Shown: one piece after another, positions 6,843-15,840 of the stretch
How the letters are laid out: each line of letters starts with the position of its first letter
How positions within the stretch are numbered: position 1 is the stretch's first letter
Source of the DNA: Desulfovibrio cuneatus DSM 11391
GTDB taxonomy: Bacteria > Desulfobacterota > Desulfovibrionia > Desulfovibrionales > Desulfovibrionaceae
Length of the DNA stretch: 64,000 nt
Direction: 5' to 3'
Assembly: GCF_000430005.1 (NCBI RefSeq)
Contig: NZ_AUCY01000010.1
Span: 62,001 to 126,000 of the forward strand
Notes under the pieces: model-generated
The model's input: only the letters and a program-made list of their open reading frames with translations
What the model was told of the DNA's origin: nothing
Database searches by the model: none
Made by a program: the position numbers and the translations under genes

Positions 6843-9284
6843 TCACTGGGCAGCAAATAGTTCCTTGGCCAAACGTACCGCGTCCACCGCGTCACTTGAA
6901 TAATGCGCGCCAATGGAACGGGCAAAGGCTTCTGTCACCACAGCCCCCCCCACCAGCACCTTTTTTTCCAGGTTGCGTTCCCGCAGCAGGGCAATAGTGT
7001 CTTGCATGCGCACCATGGTGGTGGTCATCAGGGCGGAAAGACCAATGAGCTTGGCGTTGTGGGTACAAGCAGCTTCCACAATGCGCCCGGCGCTCACGTC
7101 TTTGCCAAGGTCCACCACCTCAAACCCGTGGTTGCTCATAAGCAGGCTGACAATATTTTTGCCAATGTCGTGAATGTCGCCTTCCACTGTAGCCAGTATG
7201 ATAACAGGCTTTTCGGTTGTGCGGGAATCTTTGGCAAGCAGGGGGCGCAAAATGCCAAAAGCTGCCTGCATTGCCTCGGCAGAGCGAATAAGCTGGGGCA
7301 GGAAATATTCCTTACGTTCATACTTGTCTCCCACCTGGGTAATGGCCGGAATGAGCACATCATTTACCAGGGAGAAGGGGTCGTTGCCTGCATCCAGTGC
7401 CGCCTGGGTTAATTCCAGAGTTTTAGCCTTATCCCCTTTAATCACCGCTTCATCCAGGGTTTGGGCTGCCCCGGCAGGGCTGCCTGCCCCCCCTGTTCTA
7501 GGTGCATTCCCGCCGGAAGCGGCCCCGCTCCCTTCCCCGCCAGAATGCTTCCAGCCTGAATAGCGGGCGATGAAGGATTCTGCCCCTTCGTCATTGCCTT
7601 GCAACAGGCGTAGGGTGTCTAGGGCTTCAGCCACTCGCGGTGCCCCTGGGTTGGCAATACAAGCGGAAAGCCCGGCCCCGGTGGCAAGGGTAAGGAACGC
7701 CGCATTCACCAGGTCACGTGCGGGCAGACCAAAGGAAATATTGGAAAGGCCACACACCGTGGGCAGGCCCAGCACGTTTTCACAGTGGCGAATAACTTGT
7801 ACACATTCTGCTGCGGCCTGCTCGCTGGAAGAAATGGTCAAGGCCAGAATATCCACCACAGCCAGGCGGCGCGGCACCCCAAGGGCGTCCATTTCTGCCA
7901 GCAACGCTTCAATAACGGCAATGCGTTCCGCCGCTGTAACGGGCAGGGAGCCGCCCTGCAAGGGCAGCAAAATAAAAGGCGCGCCATAATCGCGGCACAG
8001 CGGCCCAAGGCGGGCCATGCGCCCTGCTTCTCCACTAATGGAGTTTACCAGGGGGGATGCCGGGTACACCCGCAGGGCTGCTTCCACCGCTTCGGGGTTG
8101 GAAGAATCAATTACCAGCGGGGTAGGCACAGCGGAAGCAAGGCGGCTTACCAATTCCGGCAGCAGGCGCACTTCATCCACCATGGGGGCACCCACGTTCA
8201 CATCCAGCACTTTTGCCCCGGCGGCAATCTGCTCTTCAGCAAACTGCATGGCCAATTGCAGTTCCCCTGCCTGCAAGGCCGCAGTAAGCGCCTTTTTCCC
8301 TGTGGGGTTGATGCGCTCGCCAATGAGCTGGTGAGGAAACCCCGCGCCAATGCGCACCAGTGAACTGCGTGTGGTAAGGGCCACACCGGGGAAAACCGGG
8401 CGCGGTTCAAGGGCTGGCAACCCTTCCACAGCATTGCGCAAGGCGCGAATGTGGGCAGGCGTTGTGCCACAGCACCCCCCCACCACCTGGGCCCCGGCCT
8501 TGGCAAACTGTGCCGTGAGGGTGGCAAATTCTTCCGGCCCAAGGGGAAACACCGTGCGCCCGTTTTCAAGCTGGGGCAGGCCTGCATTGGGCTGCACCAA
8601 CACGGGCAAGGGCGATTCTGCCAGCATAGCCGCCACATGGGGGGCCATTTCCACCGGGCCAGCGCTGCAATTCATGCCCACAACGTCCACCCCCATGTTG
8701 GCAAGGGTGGCAATGCACACAGGCACGCCGGAACCTGTCAGGGTCGCGCCATCTTCATAGGTCATGGAAACTACTATGGGTAAACGGCACACTTGCCGGG
8801 CTGCCACCACCGCGGCCCGCACTTCAGCAATGTCGTACTGGGTTTGGATAAAAAGCAGGTCGGCACCACCGTCGGCCAGCCCGCGCATTTGCTCTGCAAA
8901 GGCTTCCACCATGGCCTCAAAGGAAACATCGCCCATGGGGGCAAGAAACACCCCGGTGGGCCCCACGTTCCCCGCAACAAACACAGGCCTGCCAGCCCGG
9001 CTGGCGGCGGCTTTGGCAGTTTGGGCCATGCGTTTGTTGAAGGCGTAAGGTTCCAGCTCCTTGGGCAACTTGTACCGGGAAGCGCCAAAGGTGTTGGTGG
9101 TGAGCAAGTCAGCCCCGGCAGCGACATAGTCGGCATGCACCCCTTCCAAAATTTCCGGGTGTTCAAGGGAAAACAGCTCCGGGCTTTGGCCTGCCACAAG
9201 CCCCCGGCCTTGCAGTTCTGTTCCCATGGCACCATCAAAAAGCAAACGCTTGCGGGCAGCAAGCAGGCTGGCAAATGAATTCAC
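6843..9284 (-). CDS. metH: Cobalamin-dependent methionine synthase, short form
   Basis: 813 residues from a GTG at 9284 that has AGGAG seven bases upstream. Domains in order: homocysteine methyltransferase domain (zinc cysteines in VGMNCSAG near 205 and GGCCGTTP near 271), pterin-binding domain starting GERINPTG near 320, a Gly/Ala-rich linker near 570-605, then B12 cap and binding domain with EGDIHDIGKN near 701 (axial His about 705). Protein ends there: the C-terminal AdoMet-dependent reactivation domain of E. coli MetH is absent. It transfers methyl from methyl-tetrahydrofolate to homocysteine and probably relies on a separate reactivating protein. Confidence 0.92.
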   Translation of the reverse strand: MNSFASLLAARKRLLFDGAMGTELQGRGLVAGQSPELFSLEHPEILEGVHADYVAAGADLLTTNTFGASRYKLPKELEPYAFNKRMAQTAKAAASRAGRPVFVAGNVGPTGVFLAPMGDVSFEAMVEAFAEQMRGLADGGADLLFIQTQYDIAEVRAAVVAARQVCRLPIVVSMTYEDGATLTGSGVPVCIATLANMGVDVVGMNCSAGPVEMAPHVAAMLAESPLPVLVQPNAGLPQLENGRTVFPLGPEEFATLTAQFAKAGAQVVGGCCGTTPAHIRALRNAVEGLPALEPRPVFPGVALTTRSSLVRIGAGFPHQLIGERINPTGKKALTAALQAGELQLAMQFAEEQIAAGAKVLDVNVGAPMVDEVRLLPELVSRLASAVPTPLVIDSSNPEAVEAALRVYPASPLVNSISGEAGRMARLGPLCRDYGAPFILLPLQGGSLPVTAAERIAVIEALLAEMDALGVPRRLAVVDILALTISSSEQAAAECVQVIRHCENVLGLPTVCGLSNISFGLPARDLVNAAFLTLATGAGLSACIANPGAPRVAEALDTLRLLQGNDEGAESFIARYSGWKHSGGEGSGAASGGNAPRTGGAGSPAGAAQTLDEAVIKGDKAKTLELTQAALDAGNDPFSLVNDVLIPAITQVGDKYERKEYFLPQLIRSAEAMQAAFGILRPLLAKDSRTTEKPVIILATVEGDIHDIGKNIVSLLMSNHGFEVVDLGKDVSAGRIVEAACTHNAKLIGLSALMTTTMVRMQDTIALLRERNLEKKVLVGGAVVTEAFARSIGAHYSSDAVDAVRLAKELFAAQ

Positions 9285-9338
9285 AATATTTCTCCTCACG
9301 GTTCAGGCCGTTGCTCCCGCATCTGGCGGTATCTTTAA

Positions 9339-9464
9339 GGAATCGCTGATTAATTGCCATTAATCAGCTCCAGGCCCAACCAAGCAAAATCCGTTTAGTT
9401 GGGAAAGGCACAGAATCCACTCATTATTAGTAGGTTCTCGTCTTTTCGCTCCGTAAAAAAGACG
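9339..9464 (-). other. Structured metH leader with three stem-loops
   Basis: Three inverted repeats lie upstream of metH: GCTGATTAAT/ATTAATCAGC at 9345-9368, CCCAAC/GTTGGG at 9374-9402, and CGTCTTTT/AAAAGACG at 9439-9464. The first begins GGAATCGCTGATTAATT and may be a decayed copy of the hairpin-element family. I recognised no known riboswitch core. The rest of the 357-base gap to rpoH shows no gene. Confidence 0.4.
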
Positions 9465-9641
9465 TAAGAAAACACTCGGGCTGTGCTTCCTTAAAAACAC
9501 CTATACATAACAGGCAAAATAACGTATCCTGTGGCAAGTCAATGCGCCTCGAAGCAGCGGCATTCCACATGCAGCCCATGCAGGCCCACACAGCCCCGGT
9601 ACCCTACCTAGAAATGACATTCTAAACAAATATATAGCGCT

Positions 9642-10796
9642 ATGGCAACTCTGAAAACACCCCCCAAGCAGCAAAAAACTGCTGCCCCCCCCGGCAAAAA
9701 AAAGGGGAAAGCCAAGGCCGAAGCCCCCGCCCCCCCGGACCCGACGGAAGATGAAAGCACGCCTGCAACCCCTGAAGTTGATCTGCTGGAACCAGAAGAG
9801 GACGAAGGCGATGCCCTGGACGACCTGGAAGAAGGTGACGTTCCTGTAGACATTGACCTTTCGGACGAAGCGCTGCAAAAACCCCTGGCCCTTGGCATGA
9901 TGGAAGGGAGGTTTGCCCTTACGCCTGCCCTTGCAGACCAGTCCAAAGATTCCTTGCAGCTTTACCTGCGCGAAATCAGCAAATTCAGCATGTTGCAACC
10001 TGAAGAGGAAATTATGCTGGCCCGCCGGGTGCAGGAAACAGGCGACCCGGACGCAGCGTTCCGTCTTGTTTCTTCGCACCTGCGGCTGGTGGTGCGCATT
10101 GCCATGGACTTTCAGCGCCGCTGGATGCAAAACGTGCTGGACCTTGTGCAGGAAGGGAATGTAGGCCTTGTGAAGGCTGTAAGCAAGTTCGACCCGGAAA
10201 AAGGCATCAAGTTTTCCTATTACGCCAGTTTCTGGATTAAAGCATACATCCTTAAATTTATTATGGATAACTGGCGCATGGTCAAAGTGGGCACAACCCA
10301 GACCCAGCGCAAGCTGTTTTATAACCTTAACAGAGAGCGCCAGCACCTTATTGCCCAGGGGTATGAGCCAGACCCGGAAGTGCTGGCGGAACGCTTGAAC
10401 ACCACCCGTGAACAGATTATTGAAATGGAACAGCGGCTGGACAGCTTTGATATGTCGCTGGATACCCCTGTGAACGAGGATGAATCAGGCGGCAGCACCC
10501 GCATGGACTACCTGCCCGCCCTTGGCCCTGGCATTGAAGAAACCCTGAACAACAAGCAAATGGCCCACCTTGTGCGGGAACGGTTGGAAGACCTGGAACC
10601 TTCCCTTTCAGACAAGGAAAGATACATTCTGCATACCCGCCTTCTTTCCGACGACCCTGTGACCCTGCGGGAAATTGGCGAACATTTTTCCATTACCCGC
10701 GAACGGGTGCGGCAAATTGAAGCACGCCTGCTGCAAAAAGTACGTGACCACCTGCTTAAAAACATTACTGACTTCTCTCAAGAATGGATACACTAA
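9642..10796 (+). CDS. rpoH: RNA polymerase sigma-32 (heat-shock) factor
   Basis: 384 residues. The first 100 are a lysine/proline then acidic extension of low complexity, not found in the 285-residue E. coli protein. Sigma region 1.2/2 starts at SLQLYLREISKF near 105, region 2 includes LVQEGNVGLVKAV and FSYYASFWIKAYIL, and the RpoH box reads QRKLFYNLNRER near 224. The region 4 helix-turn-helix is ITRERVRQIEARLL near 351. It directs RNA polymerase to heat-shock promoters. No strong ribosome site precedes the ATG, so the exact start is less certain. The TPR gene overlaps its end. Confidence 0.9.
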   Translation: MATLKTPPKQQKTAAPPGKKKGKAKAEAPAPPDPTEDESTPATPEVDLLEPEEDEGDALDDLEEGDVPVDIDLSDEALQKPLALGMMEGRFALTPALADQSKDSLQLYLREISKFSMLQPEEEIMLARRVQETGDPDAAFRLVSSHLRLVVRIAMDFQRRWMQNVLDLVQEGNVGLVKAVSKFDPEKGIKFSYYASFWIKAYILKFIMDNWRMVKVGTTQTQRKLFYNLNRERQHLIAQGYEPDPEVLAERLNTTREQIIEMEQRLDSFDMSLDTPVNEDESGGSTRMDYLPALGPGIEETLNNKQMAHLVRERLEDLEPSLSDKERYILHTRLLSDDPVTLREIGEHFSITRERVRQIEARLLQKVRDHLLKNITDFSQEWIH

Positions 10797-12640
10797 ACAT
10801 GCCGCGCCCCTCTTCCTTCGGCTTTCATGGTTCCTTTCCCTTTGGCGCACAAAGCTTTGGCGGTATTACCCCCAGGCTATGCCTGCCTTTTTTAAGTGTT
10901 ATGCTGCTTACCCTGTGCGGGTTCAGCATGGCGGCCTGTGCCGCTTCTCACTCTGGCGGCATTTTCACCAAGGCCCAGGCCCTTTCCCCGGAAGCCCAAC
11001 GCCTGTACCACTACCTTGTTCTTTCGGACGCCACCATTGAAGGCGACAGCCCCTCGGCAGTGCGTGCCCTCAAGTCTCTCATTCGCCTGGATTCTTCCAG
11101 GGAGTTGTACCGCGATGCAGGCACCATTTTGCTGAACTGGAAAAATTACGGTGAAGCAAAAAAAATTACCGCTGAAGGGCTGCAAAAATACCCTGGCGAC
11201 GCCATTCTTACCCTGTTGCTGGCAACTTCCCACAGCGAAACAGGGGAAACACAGGCAGCCATTCAGTTGCTTACCCGTTTTGTTAATACCTACAAGCCCA
11301 CCACGGCAAAAGGCAAAAATGCCACGCTTCCGGCTGGCACCAATGCCACACAAAACGCGGGCAACGAAAAATCGCTCCAGGAATATGCTGCGGTGGTGAA
11401 TGAACTGGTGCGCCTGCACTTAAAAGACAACAACCTGCAAAAAGCCGGGGAACTACTGCCCCGCCTGCCCACAGCAGAAAACCCCCAAACCATGTATTTG
11501 CAAGCCCGCATTCTGCAAAGCACAGGCAAGCTGGACGAAGCCAAAACCGTTCTGCAAGACTTGAGCAAAGCCACCCCGGAAGACCCGGAAGTGTGGATAG
11601 ACCTTGGCTATTTGGCGGAAAAACGCCAAAAGCCGGATGAAGCGGTGCAAGCCTACAGCACCGCCTATTCCCTTGCCCCGGAAGCGCAGGAACTGTTCTT
11701 TCGCATCATTGTGCTGCATATTGAAGCCAAAGAACCACAAAAAGCGGTGGAATTCATCAAGCAGCGGGGGGAAACACCGGGTATTATCATACAGTCGGCC
11801 CTGTTGCTGAGCGAACGTGACCTGCACGACCTGGCCCGGCAAGTGCTGGAATTTGCCAAAACAGCCGGGGCCAAAGCCGACGAAGTGGCCATGGCACTTT
11901 CCATTGTCTACCTCAACGATGGAGACAATACAGAAAAAGCCCTGGAACAGCTCACCCCCATTACGCCCCAAAATCCTTTGTATGAAGAGGCGCTTGAGCG
12001 ACGTACCCGCTTGCACCTTGTGGCAAAACAGTTTGCCAAAGCCGCCACCCTGGCACGGGAAGGACAAAACGCCTTCAAAGAAAACACCGTGTTTTGGGAA
12101 CTGGAAGCGTATGCCAGCATGGCGGAAAGGCGTTTTGACAATGCCCGCAAAATTATTGCCACGGCCTTAAAAACCTTCCCCGGCAATGAAGACCTGCTGT
12201 ACACAATGGCCACAGTGGAAGATGAGGCCGGCAACCCCAAAAAGGCCATGCGCCTGATGGAAGACATTATTGCCCAAAACCCACGCAATTCCCGTGCCCT
12301 GAACTACGTGGGCTACAGTTTGGCGGAAGCTGGCAAAGACTTGCCCCGCGCACTGAAACTGCTTACTGTAGCAGTACAGGAAGACCCGGGGGCGTGGCAA
12401 ATTCTAGATTCCCTTGCCTGGGCACAGTATCGCCTGGGTAACTATAAAGAAGCATGGGGCAGCATTCGCCAGAGCATTGAACTTGGTGCAGATGAACCCA
12501 CCATTTGGGAACATTATGGCGACATTGCCCGCGCCCTGAAGAAAAAGGATGAGGCCATCAAGGGGTACGACGAAGCCCTGAAGCGCTCCCCGGACAACGC
12601 GGTAGAAATTCGCAAAAAACGCGACGCACTGAACAAGTAA
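10784..12640 (+). CDS. Exported TPR-repeat protein
   Basis: 618 residues, or 613 if the ATG at 10799 is used. It overlaps the rpoH stop by 13 bases, or follows it by two, so both are probably cotranscribed. A hydrophobic N-terminal segment ending near CGFSMAACAAS looks like a signal peptide, possibly a lipoprotein one. The rest is built from tetratricopeptide helices, e.g. PEDPEVWIDLGYLAEKRQKP and NSRALNYVGYSLAEAG. TPR proteins scaffold complexes; here it is probably periplasmic or outer-membrane bound with the lipoprotein encoded next. No specific role is visible. Confidence 0.8.
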   Translation: MDTLNMPRPSSFGFHGSFPFGAQSFGGITPRLCLPFLSVMLLTLCGFSMAACAASHSGGIFTKAQALSPEAQRLYHYLVLSDATIEGDSPSAVRALKSLIRLDSSRELYRDAGTILLNWKNYGEAKKITAEGLQKYPGDAILTLLLATSHSETGETQAAIQLLTRFVNTYKPTTAKGKNATLPAGTNATQNAGNEKSLQEYAAVVNELVRLHLKDNNLQKAGELLPRLPTAENPQTMYLQARILQSTGKLDEAKTVLQDLSKATPEDPEVWIDLGYLAEKRQKPDEAVQAYSTAYSLAPEAQELFFRIIVLHIEAKEPQKAVEFIKQRGETPGIIIQSALLLSERDLHDLARQVLEFAKTAGAKADEVAMALSIVYLNDGDNTEKALEQLTPITPQNPLYEEALERRTRLHLVAKQFAKAATLAREGQNAFKENTVFWELEAYASMAERRFDNARKIIATALKTFPGNEDLLYTMATVEDEAGNPKKAMRLMEDIIAQNPRNSRALNYVGYSLAEAGKDLPRALKLLTVAVQEDPGAWQILDSLAWAQYRLGNYKEAWGSIRQSIELGADEPTIWEHYGDIARALKKKDEAIKGYDEALKRSPDNAVEIRKKRDALNK

Positions 12641-12656
12641 TACACATCATTATATT

Positions 12657-13571
12657 ATGAAGTACCCCTTCCCCTTCTCCCGTTCCTGTTGGGCAGGTAT
12701 TAGCCTGTGTGCCTTGCTGTTGGCAAGCGGTTGTGCCACTAACTCAAAACAAACACCCCAAGGCCAGCAACCCGTGCCCAATGCAGGCGCGCAGGCCCAA
12801 GGCGCACCCGGCACCCAGCAAGGCAATGCCCCTGCCAGTGCAGAAAACCAAAAAGCCCAAACCGCATGGCGCAGCTACCTTGTGCGGGCCAAGGCCGTGC
12901 CCAGAACGCAAGGGGCCTTTCGCATCAGCGCATCTGTTCGCTACACCACCCCGCAGGAAACGCAGCGGGTAAGTGCCTTGCTGTGGGGGAACGGCAAGCC
13001 CGGCTCCCCCTACCCTTTGCGGCTGGACTTACTGGCAGGCGTTGGCAGCGTTGTGGCCAAAGTGCGAGAAACAGAACACAGCTTTACCGCCTTTGTGCCC
13101 GATGAAAACGTAGCCTACGTGCACCCCGAGGGGGCCAGCACCCTGGCTTCTTTCGGGGTGCCTATTCCCCTTGATTTACACAGCCTTACCCAAATGCTTA
13201 CCGGGCGGGGCCACGTGCTACTACTGCCTGCCGGGGCCTCCCTTGAAGCGCCCATGCCCTCAGGTTTCATTGTAAGCCAGGAAGGGGTGCGCTTTCCCCT
13301 GCCCACAGCCCCCCTGGGGGGCAGCCTGCTACTTTCCCCTGAAGGGGTCCCCATTGAATGGCAGGAAAATGGAGACAAAGGCTGGGTTATTGGCATTGAA
13401 CCTGAAAAAACAGGCAGCCTGCGCCCCGCAAAATTGCGCATAAGCCACCCCAACGGCTACGGTGCCCTGCTCGTACTCAAGGAAATAGCCGCCATGCCCG
13501 CTCCATTCACCAAAGAAAATATGAGCCTTGTACTGCCCAAAGGCGTAACAGAACGCCCCCTGGAACAGTAG
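12657..13571 (+). CDS. Outer-membrane lipoprotein, LolB-like
   Basis: 304 residues. The signal peptide ends in the lipobox LLASGC with the lipidated Cys near residue 22. A low-complexity Gln/Ala/Pro linker follows (about 25-62), then a beta-rich domain whose pattern (RISASVRYTTP..RVSALLWG..YPLRLDLL) resembles LolA/LolB or DUF4292 lipoproteins. It follows the TPR gene by 16 bases, so the two may form one envelope module. LolB inserts lipoproteins into the outer membrane; that role is inferred from fold resemblance only. Confidence 0.65.
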   Translation: MKYPFPFSRSCWAGISLCALLLASGCATNSKQTPQGQQPVPNAGAQAQGAPGTQQGNAPASAENQKAQTAWRSYLVRAKAVPRTQGAFRISASVRYTTPQETQRVSALLWGNGKPGSPYPLRLDLLAGVGSVVAKVRETEHSFTAFVPDENVAYVHPEGASTLASFGVPIPLDLHSLTQMLTGRGHVLLLPAGASLEAPMPSGFIVSQEGVRFPLPTAPLGGSLLLSPEGVPIEWQENGDKGWVIGIEPEKTGSLRPAKLRISHPNGYGALLVLKEIAAMPAPFTKENMSLVLPKGVTERPLEQ

Positions 13572-13598
13572 TACAAGCAACGTATAATCAAGAACATT

Positions 13599-13851
13599 GG
13601 GGAGGCTCTGCCTCCCCACCCCCCACCGCCAAGGGCATGATGCCCTTGGAACCCGCATCTACGTTTACTTTTCCGCATAGCGGAAAGGTAAACGAAAATG
13701 GGGGTACAACGGCAGCATGCCCTCAAAGCCGACGGCAGTCGCGAGCGTTGCGAGCCGTGGAGTGAGGGCGGAGGGTACTGGCAGCTTTGCTGCCTGTACA
13801 TTTCCACGAAGCCCGAGCGGAAAAAGGCGGGTTTGGGGGACAGCGTCCCCC
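13599..13851. repeat. Cassette of consecutive hairpins with shared 38-base core
   Basis: The 320-base gap before rpiB is packed with inverted repeats. They are GGGGAGG/CCTCCCC (13599-13617), CCAAGGGCAT/ATGCCCTTGG (13629-13649), GTTTAC..TTTCCGC/GCGGAAA..GTAAAC (13663-13693), GGCAGC/GCTGCC (13780-13794) and GGGGGAC/GTCCCCC (13835-13851). Bases 13734-13771 match the reverse complement of 60188-60225 at 35 of 38 positions. No coding potential is apparent. Confidence 0.75.
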
Positions 13852-13891
13852 AATACTATACATAAATTAAACCACGCGCCAAGGAAATACA

Positions 13892-14350
13892 ATGACCGCT
13901 ACTACTCCTTTATATATTGCCTCCGACCACGCAGGGCTGCACCTGAAAAACGCCCTTGTGGAATATTTGCCCACGGTGGGCTTTCAGGCCGAGGATGTGG
14001 GCACCTACACCGGTGAAAGTTGCGACTACCCGGACTTTGCCCACCGCCTGTGCCAAAAAGTACTGGAAACAGGTGGTAAGGGCATTTTGATATGCGGCAC
14101 GGGCATTGGCATGTCCATAGCGGCAAACCGCCATGAAGGCATACGTGCGGCCCTGTGTACCCATGAATTTCATGCCCAGGCCACCCGCGCCCATAACGAC
14201 GCCAATGTGCTGTGCCTTGGTGAACGGGTAACAGCCCCTGGCCTTGCCTGCCTGCTGGCCCGCATTTTTCTGACCACTGCATTTGAAGGCGGCAGGCATG
14301 CAGGCCGCATTGCCAAGCTTGCCCTTAACACCATTACTGCATCAAAATAA
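13892..14350 (+). CDS. rpiB: Ribose 5-phosphate isomerase B
   Basis: 152 residues with AAGGAA before the start. Family signatures are visible: SDHAGLHLKNAL at the N-terminus, the DYPDFAH segment, the catalytic-loop ICGTGIGMSIAANR near residue 70 and HNDANVLCLGER near 110. It interconverts ribose 5-phosphate and ribulose 5-phosphate in the cytoplasmic pentose phosphate pathway. The product feeds prs downstream in the window. cysS follows after 11 bases, probably in one operon. Confidence 0.95.
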   Translation: MTATTPLYIASDHAGLHLKNALVEYLPTVGFQAEDVGTYTGESCDYPDFAHRLCQKVLETGGKGILICGTGIGMSIAANRHEGIRAALCTHEFHAQATRAHNDANVLCLGERVTAPGLACLLARIFLTTAFEGGRHAGRIAKLALNTITASK

Positions 14351-14361
14351 TACAGGTAATT

Positions 14362-15840
14362 ATGCAAATTTATAATACCCTTACCCGCAAGAAAGAACCC
14401 TTTGTTCCCGTAACCCCCGGCAAGGTGGGCATGTATGCCTGCGGTATAACCACTTACGACCTGTGCCATATTGGGCATGGCCGTTCTGCCGTGGTGTTCG
14501 ACGTGCTGGCCCGCTACCTGCGCTCCCTTGGGCTGGAGGTGACGTTTGTGCGCAACTTTACCGACGTGGATGATAAAATCATCAACCGCGCCATTAAAGA
14601 AGGGGCAGAAGGCAAAGCCATTGCAGAACGCTGCGCGGACATTTCCCGCACCTACATTGCCGCCTTCCATGAAGACATGGACCTTTTAGGGGTGCAACGG
14701 GCTGATATTGAGCCAAAAGCTACCGAACATATTGAAGAAATGATTGCCCTGTGCCAAACCCTTATTGGCCAGGGGCACGCCTATGCCACCCCTTCCGGGG
14801 ATGTGTATTTCAAGGTGCGTTCTTTTGAGCCTTACGGCAAACTTTCCGGCAGAAGCCTGGATGAAATGCAGGCAGGCGCACGGGTTGCCCCTGGTGAAGA
14901 AAAGCAGGACCCCATGGACTTTGCCCTGTGGAAAGGCGCAAAGCCAGGAGAACCTTCCTGGCCAAGCCCCTGGGGCCAAGGCCGCCCCGGCTGGCACATT
15001 GAATGCTCTGCCATGACAGAAAAGCACCTTTCCCTGCCCCTGGACATTCACGGCGGCGGGCAAGACCTGGTGTTCCCCCACCATGAAAACGAACTGGCCC
15101 AAACAGAAGCCGCCACCCAGAAAGGATTTGCCCGCTACTGGGTACATAATGGGTTTGTGCAAATCAATGCGGAGAAAATGTCCAAGTCTCTTGGCAACTT
15201 CACCACCCTGCGCGACATTTACAAAACACACCTGCCGGAAGTGCTGCGCTTTTTCCTGCTGGCCCGCCACTACCGCAGCCCCATAGATTTTACGCCAGAA
15301 GCCATGGAAGATGCAGAAAAGAACTGCAAGCGCATGTATGAAACATTGCAGGCCTTGCAGGCAGAACTGGCAAAACCGGAACCCAAAGGCGGCACGGCCC
15401 CCAAAGAACTGGAAGAAGAAGCCGCCAGCCTTATGCGCCAATGGGACGAAGCCATGGCAGACGATTTGAACACCGCCGCAGCCCTTGGCTACATGAACAG
15501 TATGGGCCACCTTATTAACCGGGTACTGGACGACAAAGGCCTGCGCAAAAACGCCGGGGCACGGCACGTGCTGGCCCACATGGCCCAAGCCTTTGCCAAG
15601 GCAAGCGTGGTGCTGGGCCTGTTCAGCCAGCAACCAACAGCTTTTTTACAGGCCCTGCGCAGCATAAAGGCTGCCCGCCTGAACCTGGACATTGCCAAAG
15701 TGGAAACGCTGATGCAAGAGCGCCTTGAAGCCAGAACCAGTAAAGACTTTGCCCGCTCCGATGCCATTCGGGATGCTCTTGCCGAGCTTGGCGTTGCAGT
15801 GCGCGATACCCCAGAGGGTGCGTTATGGGACATAGCCTGA
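14362..15840 (+). CDS. cysS: Cysteinyl-tRNA synthetase
   Basis: 492 residues. Class I synthetase signatures are clear: YACGITTYDLCHIGHGRS with HIGH near residue 36, zinc-binding residues in WHIECSAM and HHENELAQTE, and KMSKSLGNF near residue 272. An anticodon-binding C-terminal domain completes the normal length. It charges tRNA-Cys using ATP in the cytoplasm. The following protease gene starts inside its last codons (overlap of 16 bases). Confidence 0.97.
   Translation: MQIYNTLTRKKEPFVPVTPGKVGMYACGITTYDLCHIGHGRSAVVFDVLARYLRSLGLEVTFVRNFTDVDDKIINRAIKEGAEGKAIAERCADISRTYIAAFHEDMDLLGVQRADIEPKATEHIEEMIALCQTLIGQGHAYATPSGDVYFKVRSFEPYGKLSGRSLDEMQAGARVAPGEEKQDPMDFALWKGAKPGEPSWPSPWGQGRPGWHIECSAMTEKHLSLPLDIHGGGQDLVFPHHENELAQTEAATQKGFARYWVHNGFVQINAEKMSKSLGNFTTLRDIYKTHLPEVLRFFLLARHYRSPIDFTPEAMEDAEKNCKRMYETLQALQAELAKPEPKGGTAPKELEEEAASLMRQWDEAMADDLNTAAALGYMNSMGHLINRVLDDKGLRKNAGARHVLAHMAQAFAKASVVLGLFSQQPTAFLQALRSIKAARLNLDIAKVETLMQERLEARTSKDFARSDAIRDALAELGVAVRDTPEGALWDIA

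Noticed and set aside
9285-9500. Possible SAM, SAH or cobalamin riboswitch before metH
   Set aside because: I looked for known core motifs and saw only three simple stem-loops; no conserved core was found.
14686-15633. 315-codon open frame opposite cysS
   Set aside because: The plus strand has complete HIGH and KMSKS motifs; the minus frame is low-complexity.
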